Positions 53,814 through 63,626 of a DNA stretch of 64,000 bases are shown here, one piece after another (within the stretch, counting starts at the first letter, position 1; each line of letters begins with the position of its first letter). Source of the DNA: Alteromonadales bacterium alter-6D02 (GTDB lineage Bacteria; Pseudomonadota; Gammaproteobacteria; Enterobacterales; Psychrobiaceae); NCBI GenBank assembly GCA_002835545.1, contig PIZK01000001.1, positions 124,001 to 188,000 of the forward strand. Reading direction: 5' to 3'. Both the position numbers and the translations under genes were made by a program. The notes under the pieces were generated by a model, which saw only the letters and a program-made list of their open reading frames with translations, was not told where the DNA came from and did not search any database.

Positions 53814-55274
53814 TTACAGCTTTTGGCTAAACGCCTCAAATTGCTGTTTGACGTTATCACAGCTACCGCCAGTGGCTTTACTGACACCAACGCCTGCGAT
53901 AGCCGCTAGGATAAAGCCTGGGATGATTTCATAAAGCGCGAACAGACCGCCAAGTTCTTTTAGCTCAGGCCAGATGATAACGACTAATGTACCTGTCACT
54001 ATGGATGCGATAGCACCGAATTTATTGTAATCCTTCCAGTATAGGGAGAGGATAACTAACGGGCCAAATGCTGCGCCAAAGCCTGCCCATGCATAGCCGA
54101 CTAAGCCTAGGACACTTGATTTCGGGTCTTGTGCAATAATTAATGCTAACGCGGCGATAGAGACAACTGCAATACGCCCAACCATCATTAATTCTTTGTC
54201 GGTCGCTTTTGGGCGAATAAATTGGCGATACAAATCTTCACTGATCACACTTGAGCTAACAAGTAATTGCGAATCGACCGTACTCATCACCGCTGATAAG
54301 ATTGCAGCAATCAATAAACCGGCAATCCATGGATTAAAGGCGACTTTCGAGAGGAAAATAAACACGGTTTCTGGGTTGTTGAGCGGCTCTGCAGCAAAAT
54401 ACGCTGCGCCGATTAAGCCCGTGGCTAATGCACCACATAATGAAAGTGTCATCCAGCTCATCGCGATATTTCTTGATGTTGCTACATCATCAGCGCTACG
54501 AATCGCCATAAAGCGTACTAAGATGTGTGGTTGACCGAAATAGCCTAAGCCCCAAGCCAATGATGAGACTAATGCAATAATACCGGCCGTTGGCGCAAAG
54601 CTTAAAAGCTCGGGTGGTATTGTTTGGCTGATAGCGTCACTGCCACCGAGTTCAAAATAAATCGTACATGGCACTAGGAGTAGGGCGATCAGCATCAGAA
54701 TGCCTTGGAAAAAATCGGTCCAGCTCACTGCGAAAAAACCACCGACAAAGGTGTATGATACGATAATCAAGGTGCCGATCAGCAGTGCCATGGTGTAATC
54801 AAAACCAAACACTTCTTCAAACAAGAATGCGCCAGCAACGAGGCCAGATGCGGTATAGAAGGTAAAGAACACCAATATTGCAATGGCAGATACCGTCTTT
54901 AAGTAGCCTGCTTGATCATTGAAGCGGTTAGATAAAAATTCTGGCAAGGTTTGTGAATTGTTGGCTAATTCGGTGTAAATACGTAAACGCTTAGCGGCGA
55001 TGACCCAATTAATGGCTGCACCGACCACGAGGCCAACCCCTATCCACACTTCACTGGCGCCACTGGTATAGATTGCACCGGGCAAGCCAAGTAATAGCCA
55101 GCCAGACATATCAGACGCACCGACACTTAATGCGGCAACACTCGGACTTAAACTACGCCCACCTAAAATATAGTCACTATGATTGTTTGTGGCCTTATAA
55201 GCATAAAGCCCTAATAGAATCATTAGGGCTAAGTAGGCAATAAAGGTCACAAGAATTGGGGTTTCGACAGCCAT
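53814..55274 (-). CDS. putP: Sodium/proline symporter
   Basis: 486 residues with about 13 membrane helices of the SSS family. It carries ALSVGASDMSGWLLLGLPGAIY, the FVGGFFAVSWTDFFQG stretch and STVDSQLLVSSSVISEDLY, all typical of PutP. It imports proline with sodium as nutrient or compatible solute. No putA is adjacent. It lies 76 bases after the anti-sigma gene, in the same direction. Confidence 0.93.
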   Translation of the reverse strand: MAVETPILVTFIAYLALMILLGLYAYKATNNHSDYILGGRSLSPSVAALSVGASDMSGWLLLGLPGAIYTSGASEVWIGVGLVVGAAINWVIAAKRLRIYTELANNSQTLPEFLSNRFNDQAGYLKTVSAIAILVFFTFYTASGLVAGAFLFEEVFGFDYTMALLIGTLIIVSYTFVGGFFAVSWTDFFQGILMLIALLLVPCTIYFELGGSDAISQTIPPELLSFAPTAGIIALVSSLAWGLGYFGQPHILVRFMAIRSADDVATSRNIAMSWMTLSLCGALATGLIGAAYFAAEPLNNPETVFIFLSKVAFNPWIAGLLIAAILSAVMSTVDSQLLVSSSVISEDLYRQFIRPKATDKELMMVGRIAVVSIAALALIIAQDPKSSVLGLVGYAWAGFGAAFGPLVILSLYWKDYNKFGAIASIVTGTLVVIIWPELKELGGLFALYEIIPGFILAAIAGVGVSKATGGSCDNVKQQFEAFSQKL

Positions 55275-55350
55275 TGCTGATCACCTTCTTGTTGTTTTTA
55301 TGGAGGTGAGGCGCTGTGCCTCACTTTTTAGATTGAGCTCTAGCGCGTGA

Positions 55351-56112
55351 TTATGCCTGCCAAATGAGCTGTTGTTCAAGCTTTTGTTTAAAAGGTTCAA
55401 TAGGTTGTTGCTTAGGTGCAACAATAATCATGTAACCTTGTGGGAATTCTTTGATTTCACCCTGATGTTTGTCATTGGCAAACTGCGCTTGGAATGAGTC
55501 GAAATTCTCACCTTTAGGCACCATGAAAACGTTAATTCGTTCACCGTTATGGCGATAAACAAGGTGTGCACTGATCACACCTTCAAAGTCGCACTCTTTG
55601 GCCCACACCATGCCGCTGATATTAGTGAGTGATGCACCATAGCTTTCAAGTTTCGCATTGACATAACTAAGCTGTGGCTTGGTATCACGGACACCAGCAA
55701 AGGGAAGTCCGTGCTCGGTGTGACTCAAGGCGTGGTTGGCTAAACTTGGGTTATGCTCGGGTGTAACGCCAATGTATTTAACACTGAACAATACCAGTAA
55801 TAACGAGGCGGCGAGGGCAAAGTAACTTGGCTTAATTGTTTTACTTGAACTCACTTTTACTACTTCTTTACTGTTCTCTTGACGCGGCTGTTCGGCAATT
55901 GCGTTGAGTTTAGCTAAGAACTCATCGCTTGGTGCTGGGGCCTCTTTGGTGAAAAAGTCACATAACGCTTGATCTTTTTGTTGAGCTTCTTCGACGACAC
56001 GTGCAAGCTCTTGATCTTTTGCAATAGCTGCTAAAAACTCAGGTTGCTGATTATAGGGGTCAACAACAGCGGTTTGATATAGTTCTTCACGGTTCATATT
56101 ACTGTCCTGCAT
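55351..56112 (-). CDS. Anti-sigma-factor-like membrane protein (DUF3379 type)
   Basis: 253 residues: a cytoplasmic part (about 1-95) with helices rich in Glu and Gln, one membrane helix (about 98-115, YFALAASLLLVLFSVKYIG) and a periplasmic domain with a lone Cys in MVWAKECDFEG. The reading frame overlaps the sigma-factor gene by 14 bases, the usual sigma/anti-sigma arrangement. It would hold the ECF sigma factor at the membrane until a periplasmic signal arrives. The signal is unknown. Confidence 0.78.
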   Translation of the reverse strand: MQDSNMNREELYQTAVVDPYNQQPEFLAAIAKDQELARVVEEAQQKDQALCDFFTKEAPAPSDEFLAKLNAIAEQPRQENSKEVVKVSSSKTIKPSYFALAASLLLVLFSVKYIGVTPEHNPSLANHALSHTEHGLPFAGVRDTKPQLSYVNAKLESYGASLTNISGMVWAKECDFEGVISAHLVYRHNGERINVFMVPKGENFDSFQAQFANDKHQGEIKEFPQGYMIIVAPKQQPIEPFKQKLEQQLIWQA

Positions 56113-56605
56113 TTTTTGGCATCAATAAATTTGCTAACTGCTTTTTGGCTCTAAATAATCGAGTCATAACAGTATTTTTATTTAACCCTAACTGTTTTGA
56201 TATTTCATCACCGCTAAAGCCAAGTAGTGCCTGTAGTACTAAGGGCTCTTTATATTCTGGCGCTAGCATCTCGATAGCTTGGCGCAACTCATCATTTTCA
56301 ATCTCGGTACTTGTTGTATCTTGTTCATCAGCAATTTCACAATCGTCGATGTCAACTAAAGATAATTGTTTACGCTCAAAACGTCGCGCATTCTCTCTGC
56401 GCAAGATTGTTATTAACCACGACTTTGCGGCATTAATATCAGCTAATTGATCAATTGCGCGCCAAGCACGTAAAAACGTTTCTTGGACAAGATCTTCGGT
56501 GACCTGCTTATCGTTGGTTAACCAATAGCCATAGCGGTATAGATCGCCATGGTATTGTTTCACTAACAACTGATACTGTTGTTTTAATTCTTTCTCTTTA
56601 TTCAA
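56099..56605 (-). CDS. ECF-type RNA polymerase sigma factor
   Basis: 168 residues. Region 2 reads DLVQETFLRAWRAIDQL followed by SWLITILRRENARRF; region 4 is near the end (EYKEPLVLQALLGFSGDEISKQLGLNKNTVMTRL gives the helix-turn-helix, residues about 115-150). It controls an unknown regulon, probably including its own operon. The coupling with the anti-sigma gene supports the call. Confidence 0.93.
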   Translation of the reverse strand: MNKEKELKQQYQLLVKQYHGDLYRYGYWLTNDKQVTEDLVQETFLRAWRAIDQLADINAAKSWLITILRRENARRFERKQLSLVDIDDCEIADEQDTTSTEIENDELRQAIEMLAPEYKEPLVLQALLGFSGDEISKQLGLNKNTVMTRLFRAKKQLANLLMPKNAGQ

Positions 56606-56678
56606 GACCGTGCTACCTCTTAAAAACTTTCACTAATTGAAAGTGGTGTTCCTTGGCACTGCTAAAATGTTGAGTGAC

Positions 56679-58343
56679 CTAATGGTATAAGCCACCTAAT
56701 TCATTCTTATTTTTTTTATGTTGATCACTAACAAACTGCTTTATTAATTGAGTTAAGCCGGAGAAGTTGATGTTAGCAGAATGCGAACTATAGCAGCTTT
56801 GCGCTAATGATTGATACTGCGCCAATAGCTCGGGTGCAATATCAGCTAGCTGAACAGTATTAAGGTTGTAATCACGCTTGAGCCACAACGGAAATAAACG
56901 AGCGACTTCACTCGCTTGCTGCTGTTTAATCGCTTGCAATAATAAGCTTAGCAGCTGATTAGATTGAATATGGTTGTTGGCTTGGACTGGGGCAGCAGGT
57001 AATGTCTGAGTTTGTTTTAGACGATAAATAATATACCCAGTAACGATTAAGCCTATGAGGAGGATAGCACAGCCAATCTGCCAATAAATTAATGACGCGG
57101 ATGGCTTAATAATCACTTGCGGTTTCATGGCGACAGATTGAGCCGGCATTGGGCTTGATGGGGCAGTCACCTCGGGTGTTACTGAAGGGGCTACACTCTT
57201 ATTTTCATCAGCGACTATTTGCAACTGCTTTGCCGGAATAGTTGCCCATTCGATTTCTCGTGTTTGACTGTTTAACCAAGGGATTTTTATTTCAGGCAGC
57301 TTAATTACACCGCTTTGAGTTGGAATTAAAGCGACTTTCTGCTGCATTTGAGCGATCAAAGTACTGCCTTGTATAGTCTGTTTGGTTTGAGCTTGGTCAG
57401 GGTAAGCTTGCACTTGGTTTCCATATTGATGCAATAACTCGGGCAATTGCTCAGGAGTGGCATTTGCGACTGATAACGTTAATGTACGTGTAATAGGTTC
57501 ACCAACTTTATAGGTTTTGGTTGTATCTACCGCATCCTCTAAAACCACAAAATCTGAAACGAGCCATTGACCGGGAAAGTCATCTGGAATAGGTGAAACT
57601 TCAAGCATGACATTATCGGTTAGTAAGGTCACGGGCTTTGAGCGACCTGTTGAAAAAAACGAATGTCGTTGGGTTAAACTAATGTCACCTTGGAAAATTG
57701 CACCTTGTAGCTCTAATGAACCAGGTAGCGTTGGTCGAATCGAATATTGGCGAGTAATGACACGATAGCGAACACCATCAACAATTTCGGAGCTTTCTTT
57801 ATCTTCACTTAATTGAGCTATATCAGCTCCTTCAAGCTGAGGTGACTGTAATTGAGCCCGTTGTAAATTGACACCAATGTAGAGCTTTACCGTGTAAAGC
57901 AATTGCTGACCGACATAGGCTTGTTCGCTGGCAATATCAGCTTCTAGCTTAATCTGCTGAGGCTGTGCTGCATTACTATTATGCTTGGTGATCTCAATTG
58001 TGATTGGATCGCTTGCAACGTTACCAATAACAAAGCTAGGGATAGTATATGTGCCCGCAGTGCGCGCAACTAGTCGAATGGCCCAACTCGTTTGGCGACT
58101 TATCTTATTATTCACAATTCTTGTGCTATCACTGAAGGATGTTTGTCCGACAATAAACTGTTTCAATAAAGCTGAAGAGTCTAAATCCCCTTGTTCAACT
58201 TCACCATTGGCTGTCAATGTCAGGGTAAAGGTCTCTCCGACCATTGCTGGATTACGATCAAGCGAGGCAGACAATGATGTAATTGCCTGACTTATCGGTG
58301 ATATAGCTAAGAGTAATAGGGTGATTAAAATTCGCGTTACCAC
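56679..58343 (-). CDS. BatD-family protein
   Basis: 554 residues. A signal peptide (about 1-21) precedes repeated beta domains (SLDRNPAMVGETFTLTL, then YVGQQLLYTVKLYIG), one membrane helix near 427-447 and a cytoplasmic helical tail. This is the oxygen-tolerance BatD layout. It is last in the MoxR-VWA operon and overlaps the upstream VWA-TPR gene by 7 bases. Its role in the complex is not well defined; it may bind the periplasmic side of the VWA proteins. Confidence 0.88.
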   Translation of the reverse strand: MVTRILITLLLLAISPISQAITSLSASLDRNPAMVGETFTLTLTANGEVEQGDLDSSALLKQFIVGQTSFSDSTRIVNNKISRQTSWAIRLVARTAGTYTIPSFVIGNVASDPITIEITKHNSNAAQPQQIKLEADIASEQAYVGQQLLYTVKLYIGVNLQRAQLQSPQLEGADIAQLSEDKESSEIVDGVRYRVITRQYSIRPTLPGSLELQGAIFQGDISLTQRHSFFSTGRSKPVTLLTDNVMLEVSPIPDDFPGQWLVSDFVVLEDAVDTTKTYKVGEPITRTLTLSVANATPEQLPELLHQYGNQVQAYPDQAQTKQTIQGSTLIAQMQQKVALIPTQSGVIKLPEIKIPWLNSQTREIEWATIPAKQLQIVADENKSVAPSVTPEVTAPSSPMPAQSVAMKPQVIIKPSASLIYWQIGCAILLIGLIVTGYIIYRLKQTQTLPAAPVQANNHIQSNQLLSLLLQAIKQQQASEVARLFPLWLKRDYNLNTVQLADIAPELLAQYQSLAQSCYSSHSANINFSGLTQLIKQFVSDQHKKNKNELGGLYH

Positions 58344-60292
58344 TTTTGATTATTCCTTGTAGTCGTTCGTTGTAATTGACGCTTACGAGCTTCGACAGCC
58401 ATTTTAGTTTTAAGCAGCAATGACGGGTTGTCCGGTATTTTTTTCACCAGCTGGTTGAGGTGCTGGAGCTGCTCTTTAGTTAAATTTTCTTGATCGAAGG
58501 TTTGCTGCAATGCTTGTGCTTGTTGCTGCTGCTTGGCAAGTGCTTCTTTCTCTTCAGGTGACATTTCAGTTTTCGCCTGATCTTCTTTTTCGTTGTTCTG
58601 AGCTTGTTGGCTTTGTTGCGATTGTTGTCCACCTTGCTCGTCTTGAGTCTCATCACTTGGTGATTGTTGTTGGTGCTGCTCATCAGATTTTTGATTAGCG
58701 TTTGGGTTTTCTTGACCTTTCTTAGATTGCTCAGAGTCACTGTCACGACCTTGTTGATCGTTGCTGTCATTGTTCTCTTGATCTTGCTGGTCTTGATTTT
58801 TTTGATCTTTGTTCTGTTGTTGCTCTTTTTCCTGTTGCTGCTGTTTTTGTTTCAACAAGGCTTTAGCTATCTCTAAGTTTTTTTGTGCTTGTTCAAAATC
58901 CGGCTGTTGTTTTAATGATTGTTGATAACGATTAATTGCTTGTTCATATTGCTCAAGTTTGCTTAAGGCATTCCCTTGGTTATATAAAGCCTTAGCGTCA
59001 TTGCGTTGCTCAAAAGCACTTAATGCCTGTTCATATTCCCCTTGATTATAATAGCTAACACCGCGCCAGTCAGTGTTTTCAAACTGTTGAGCTGCTTGAC
59101 TTAACTTTTGTTCTTTAAAAGACTGGTATGCTTGTTGGTCGGCAGTTTTCCACAAATTGTGCCACCATTGGTTTTGGGCACTCACATGCTGTTCTGCTTC
59201 GGGGGTAGGCGAGGGGGCAGCTTGGGTTATTGCCGATTTTTCATCAGCATAGCTTGGTTGCGGTGTTGACACGAAAACCGTTAATAGGGCGATAGCCAAT
59301 ACACCTCGTCTAAAAATCATCGCCGCCAGTGGGATTAAAATAAGTAATAGGTAAGGGCCTACTTCGTGCCAGCTATCACCCATTTGATTATCACTCTTAT
59401 TACTATCGAAAATACTAGTAGATAAGTGGCTCGTTAAAGTGGCTAAATCTTGGTTGCTTGAACCTAGCACACTAAAGTTGCCTGACAAGTCATTGGCCAA
59501 TCGCTTCAACAGGCTAAAGTTAACCTTAGGCACTACAATATTGCCATTATCATCTTTAAGTAATTGTCCACTCGGTAATGTGACTGGAGCCCCAGCCTGA
59601 GTACCAACGGCAAGGATATTGAGTTGGTGTTGGGTGTGCTTAAGCTGTTGCTTAATTAAACGTGCATCTTCGGGAGTTAATCCATCAGTGATTAAGTAAA
59701 GCTGGCTTTGTTGATGTTTAGTTTGATCGAGTAGAGCTAACGCTTTCTCTATGGCCAAACTTGGTTGTGAACCAAAAACAGGCATGATCTCAGGATTAAG
59801 CGCAGGCAACAAATTCAATAGGTTAACATTATCTTCTGTCATTGGGCTGATGATAAACGCATCACCAGCGTAGGCCACTAAGCCAGTCTCGCCTTCACCA
59901 AGTTGCTTAATTAAGTCGGTTACTTTGTATTTGGCACGAGTGAGACGATTAGGAACTAAATCTGTCGCGTACATTGACAATGACATATCAGTAATAATAA
60001 CTTGAGCTTTATTTGCGACATACATTGGACGTTCAATTTTCTGCCATGTCGGCCCTGCTAAAGCGATTATTGCAAAAAGCCAACCAATAACTAATGCAAA
60101 TAGCCATCGCTTAGACTGAGATGTTTGCGCTCCATCAATAAGTAAGCTGGACAAATGGGGCGGTAAATAACTGTGCCACTGACCTTGATTCTGGTGTTGT
60201 CGATAAACCAGCCACACAATGACCAATGCTGGCAATATTGCCAGTAGCCACCATGGGCGTAAAAAATGAAACTGCTCGATGATGACATCCAT
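58337..60292 (-). CDS. VWA and TPR protein (BatB/BatC-like fusion)
   Basis: 651 residues. Two N-terminal membrane helices flank a von Willebrand A domain with the MIDAS motif DMSLSMYA and LITDGLTPEDARL, a third helix lies near 320-345, then TPR repeats (about 395-480, ALYNQGNALSKLEQYEQAI) and a long Gln/Asn/Asp/Lys low-complexity tail (about 490-600). It likely scaffolds the MoxR complex at the inner membrane. Confidence 0.9.
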   Translation of the reverse strand: MDVIIEQFHFLRPWWLLAILPALVIVWLVYRQHQNQGQWHSYLPPHLSSLLIDGAQTSQSKRWLFALVIGWLFAIIALAGPTWQKIERPMYVANKAQVIITDMSLSMYATDLVPNRLTRAKYKVTDLIKQLGEGETGLVAYAGDAFIISPMTEDNVNLLNLLPALNPEIMPVFGSQPSLAIEKALALLDQTKHQQSQLYLITDGLTPEDARLIKQQLKHTQHQLNILAVGTQAGAPVTLPSGQLLKDDNGNIVVPKVNFSLLKRLANDLSGNFSVLGSSNQDLATLTSHLSTSIFDSNKSDNQMGDSWHEVGPYLLLILIPLAAMIFRRGVLAIALLTVFVSTPQPSYADEKSAITQAAPSPTPEAEQHVSAQNQWWHNLWKTADQQAYQSFKEQKLSQAAQQFENTDWRGVSYYNQGEYEQALSAFEQRNDAKALYNQGNALSKLEQYEQAINRYQQSLKQQPDFEQAQKNLEIAKALLKQKQQQQEKEQQQNKDQKNQDQQDQENNDSNDQQGRDSDSEQSKKGQENPNANQKSDEQHQQQSPSDETQDEQGGQQSQQSQQAQNNEKEDQAKTEMSPEEKEALAKQQQQAQALQQTFDQENLTKEQLQHLNQLVKKIPDNPSLLLKTKMAVEARKRQLQRTTTRNNQKW

Positions 60293-61260
60293 TAGTGTTT
60301 CTCCCTGAAGCTATGTAAAGCAAGTGCCAGCATACTCAGTAGTAATGCAGCACTTAATGGCCAAAAGAATAATGCCGTTTGTGGCCTCATGGTTTGTTCA
60401 TTCGCTTCAATTTTTTCAAGCTGATCTAATTGCTGATAAATTTGTTCTAACTCGTTGGTGTCGGTTGCTCTGAAATATTGACCCTTAGTTGCGAGGGCGA
60501 TTTGTGTTAATGCGTCCTCATCAATGCCACTTCCGCGATTGAAAAAGCCCAGTTGTCTCCCTTTATCCGAACCAACACCGATAGTGTAAATTGTTACCTC
60601 TTTCGCAATCGCCAGTTCTAATGCTTGTTGTGGACTTATATTGCCAGCAGTATTTTCTCCATCAGTTAACAGAACTAACACGCGATTACTGTCTTTTTTA
60701 TTGTCAAAGCGTTTAACTGCTAATCCAATGGCTTCACCAATTGCAGTACGTTGCCCAACAAGGCCTAAAAATGACTCATCTAGTAAGGTTTCGACTGTCT
60801 CTAAGTCGAAAGTTAGGGGGGCTTGAACATAGGCATTATCAGCAAATAAAATTAAACCAATGCGATCGCCTTGGCGTTTTTTTATAAATTCACTCAGGAC
60901 TGCCTTTACCATAGTGAGGCGGTCAACCCAGCGTCCGTTGATTTTCATGTCTTCTTCTTGCATCGATGCAGACAAGTCAACGGCTAAAATTAACTCACGA
61001 GCTTCTGTCGGTGCAGGAATCGGCTCACCAACCCATTGCGGTCTGGCAGCTGCTGTCAGTAACAAAAACCACACAATAATCGCGATAACTAACGGCAACT
61101 TTTTAGCTGACGCTTGCCCGATTGAACTCGTGGGAAATAGCGCACTATTTGTGATTTTTAATGCTGCAATCTGTTGATTTGGTTTTGCTGGCATTAAAAA
61201 GTAACAAAGCAAGGGCAGGGGTAGACAGAAAAATACCCAACTCCACGAAAACTCAAGCAT
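60292..61260 (-). CDS. VWA-domain membrane protein (BatA-like)
   Basis: About 322 residues from ATG 61260. Two N-terminal helices, a VWA domain with MIDAS residues in LAVDLSASMQEED and LLTDGENTAGN, and a C-terminal helix (LFFWPLSAALLLSML). It overlaps both neighbours by a few bases. A longer start at 61290 is possible but lies inside the DUF4381 gene and lacks a good ribosome site. Confidence 0.9.
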   Translation of the reverse strand: MLEFSWSWVFFCLPLPLLCYFLMPAKPNQQIAALKITNSALFPTSSIGQASAKKLPLVIAIIVWFLLLTAAARPQWVGEPIPAPTEARELILAVDLSASMQEEDMKINGRWVDRLTMVKAVLSEFIKKRQGDRIGLILFADNAYVQAPLTFDLETVETLLDESFLGLVGQRTAIGEAIGLAVKRFDNKKDSNRVLVLLTDGENTAGNISPQQALELAIAKEVTIYTIGVGSDKGRQLGFFNRGSGIDEDALTQIALATKGQYFRATDTNELEQIYQQLDQLEKIEANEQTMRPQTALFFWPLSAALLLSMLALALHSFREKH

Positions 61261-61714
61261 GTTTCGCCTCTCTAAACGCTTTCTTATCAAGTTGCTTCAA
61301 CCAAGTTGAGGCAATATGTTTAAACTGCTCCAAGTAATGGTTATTGTCTCGGTGGTATAAGTGCTGGTTGATCTGGTTGTTTAAAGTTTTTAAATCGTTG
61401 TTTAGCCCTTGATTAATAAAATCTGTCCAAGATTGACCTTGCAATGCAGCAACACGATTAGCACCATAATAATGGATGGCAACTTGCTTTAATAATTGAT
61501 TAATTTCACCAACCTGCTCAGTTGCTTGTACTTTGGTCAGGGCTAAATGCTTGATGCGCCAAAATTGTCGTTGTTTAATCACCATAAGACTCATAGTCAC
61601 AATTAAAGCAAGCACAAGCACAATGAGAAGCCACCACCCGGGTGCAAGTGGCCACAAGCCCGGAGCTTCGGGTAATACAATTGGTGCTAAGTCTGAAATA
61701 GTCACTGTGCTCAT
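61253..61714 (-). CDS. DUF4381 protein of the MoxR operon
   Basis: 153 residues: a Pro-rich N-terminal periplasmic piece (LAPIVLPEAPGLWPLAPGWW), one membrane helix (about 27-47) and a helical cytoplasmic domain with HYYGANRVAALQGQSWTDF, a DUF4381 signature. It is always found between DUF58 and VWA genes in this operon type. Function unknown. Confidence 0.88.
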   Translation of the reverse strand: MSTVTISDLAPIVLPEAPGLWPLAPGWWLLIVLVLALIVTMSLMVIKQRQFWRIKHLALTKVQATEQVGEINQLLKQVAIHYYGANRVAALQGQSWTDFINQGLNNDLKTLNNQINQHLYHRDNNHYLEQFKHIASTWLKQLDKKAFREAKHA

Positions 61715-62667
61715 GATTGCTCACCGTGAGTGGCAAAAGCAGCAGACTTTAACTGCTCAAGTAATGGTAAATGACTAGAAAATTGCATAAGTTTGATATT
61801 AAGTTTGTTGAGACGAGCAAACAACGCTTGTTGCTGTGTTTTATTCGCTTGCTTGTATTGCTCACGGCGCTTATTATTTAGCATAAATTCGCTACGTTTC
61901 TCACCATCAGTGACGGCAAGTGCACCTTGAAGTTGTGTTGGTAGTGTTTGCTCTAATGGGTCAGTGATTTGGCAGCCAATAATTTCATTATGTCTTGAAA
62001 GGAGCTGTAATTGTTTAGTCGCTCGTTCACTAATATGGTTAAAATCAGAAAGGAGAAAGACTAAACTTCCGGGCTTTACCACACGACGCAACCTAATGCA
62101 GGCTTGTTCAAAACTGTTATCTTGACGTTGCTCTTGTTTGAAATAATCAAGCCCTTGATTATGAATTTTCACTAAGTATTCAACAATCGCAAGTGCACCA
62201 TGGTGTCTGTTACGAGGCTTAAGCTCCCGATGTTCAAAGTCATTAAACAGTAACGCACCCACCCGATCGCCATTGGCGATCGCTGACCAAGCTAATAATG
62301 ATGCAAGGTGGGAAATCTGCACAGATTTTAGTAAAAGTTGAGAACCGAAATATTGACTATGGGATAAATCCACCAACAGAACAACGGGGCGTTCACGCTC
62401 TTCACGGTAGATTTTGGTATGTACTTTTCCTGTACGTGCAGTCACTCGCCAATCAATTGCACGAATATCATCACCCATTTGATAATGTCGTGCTTCATCA
62501 AATTCCATGCCTCGGCCTTTAGTCTTGGCAACTAGTGTACCAGCCATGTGAGACTTGATTTGGCTATTACTGGATAAGTCAATTAACGCACTGCGTCCAC
62601 GATACTCGAGCAACTCTTTATTAGTTAAACTGACACCGTTACAAAATGGGGGCAACTGAATCGTCAT
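61711..62667 (-). CDS. DUF58 domain protein of the MoxR operon
   Basis: 318 residues. The DUF58 signature GMEFDEARHYQMGDDIRAID is followed by WRVTARTGKVHTKIY, and a degenerate VWA-like core shows VVLLVDLSHSQYF. It is soluble, with no membrane helix. It partners with the MoxR ATPase, two bases downstream of whose gene it begins. Confidence 0.92.
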   Translation of the reverse strand: MTIQLPPFCNGVSLTNKELLEYRGRSALIDLSSNSQIKSHMAGTLVAKTKGRGMEFDEARHYQMGDDIRAIDWRVTARTGKVHTKIYREERERPVVLLVDLSHSQYFGSQLLLKSVQISHLASLLAWSAIANGDRVGALLFNDFEHRELKPRNRHHGALAIVEYLVKIHNQGLDYFKQEQRQDNSFEQACIRLRRVVKPGSLVFLLSDFNHISERATKQLQLLSRHNEIIGCQITDPLEQTLPTQLQGALAVTDGEKRSEFMLNNKRREQYKQANKTQQQALFARLNKLNIKLMQFSSHLPLLEQLKSAAFATHGEQS

Positions 62668-62669
62668 GA

Positions 62670-63626
62670 TTATGGAACCGGTACCGCAGCCAGAATTTTG
62701 TCAATAACGGTATCTGGTGTGATGCCTTCAGATTCAGCTTCATAGCTTAATAGTAAACGATGACGTAACACATTAGGTGTCACACTAATGATGTCTTCGG
62801 GGCTGACGAAATCACGACCGTGTAACCATGCGCGTGCTCGAGCACAGCGCTCTAGTGCGATGGTCGCTCGAGGGCTTGCACCAAAGGTCAACCAATTAGC
62901 TAACGCGCTATCATATTGCCCTGGATTTCGCGTGGCGATGATCAGTTGCACAATATATTCCTCAAGCTGCGGCGCTAGGTATATTTCCAAGCAGTCTTTT
63001 CTTGCTTGTTGAATCTCTTGTTGGCTGAGTGACGGTGCGGTAACGGCCTCAACATCCAATGCTTCATTACGGTTAAGGGCTAATATTTCTCGTTCCGTAG
63101 CAGCGTCAGGATAATCAATGCTTATGTGCATTAGAAAACGATCTAATTGAGCTTCAGGAAGCGGGTAGGTGCCTTCTTGCTCGATTGGGTTTTGTGTCGC
63201 CATGACTAAAAACAATTCTGGTAATTGATAGGTGGTGCGGCCAACGGTTATTTGACGCTCGGCCATGGCTTCTAATAACGCTGATTGTACTTTTGCCGGT
63301 GCACGGTTGATTTCATCAGCTAAAATTAGATTGTGGAACAATGGACCCTTTTGAAATTCAAATTCATGGGTTTCAGGTCGGTAGATATCTGTACCCGTTA
63401 GGTCGGCTGGTAGTAAGTCCGGGGTAAACTGTACACGGTGAAAATTACCATCAATACCATCAGAAAGAGCTTTAATTGCACGTGTTTTTGCCAGACCTGG
63501 GGGACCCTCAACTAGGATATGCCCATCTGCAAGAAGACTGACCAACATAGATTGGGTTAATTCGCTTTGTCCTAAAATTTGAGAGTCTAAATAGGTCTTT
63601 AATTGATTAAATTTTTCGATTGCCAT
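62670..63626 (-). CDS. MoxR-family AAA+ ATPase
   Basis: 318 residues. Walker A is in VEGPPGLAKTRAIKAL, Walker B in LADEINRAPAKVQSALLEAM, with LVMATQNPIEQEGTYPLPEAQ and the lid domain SFGASPRAT-type sequence (TFGASPRATIAL). MoxR proteins are chaperone-like ATPases that remodel or insert cofactors into targets of the VWA partners. It is the first gene of the six-gene operon. Confidence 0.95.
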   Translation of the reverse strand: MAIEKFNQLKTYLDSQILGQSELTQSMLVSLLADGHILVEGPPGLAKTRAIKALSDGIDGNFHRVQFTPDLLPADLTGTDIYRPETHEFEFQKGPLFHNLILADEINRAPAKVQSALLEAMAERQITVGRTTYQLPELFLVMATQNPIEQEGTYPLPEAQLDRFLMHISIDYPDAATEREILALNRNEALDVEAVTAPSLSQQEIQQARKDCLEIYLAPQLEEYIVQLIIATRNPGQYDSALANWLTFGASPRATIALERCARARAWLHGRDFVSPEDIISVTPNVLRHRLLLSYEAESEGITPDTVIDKILAAVPVP

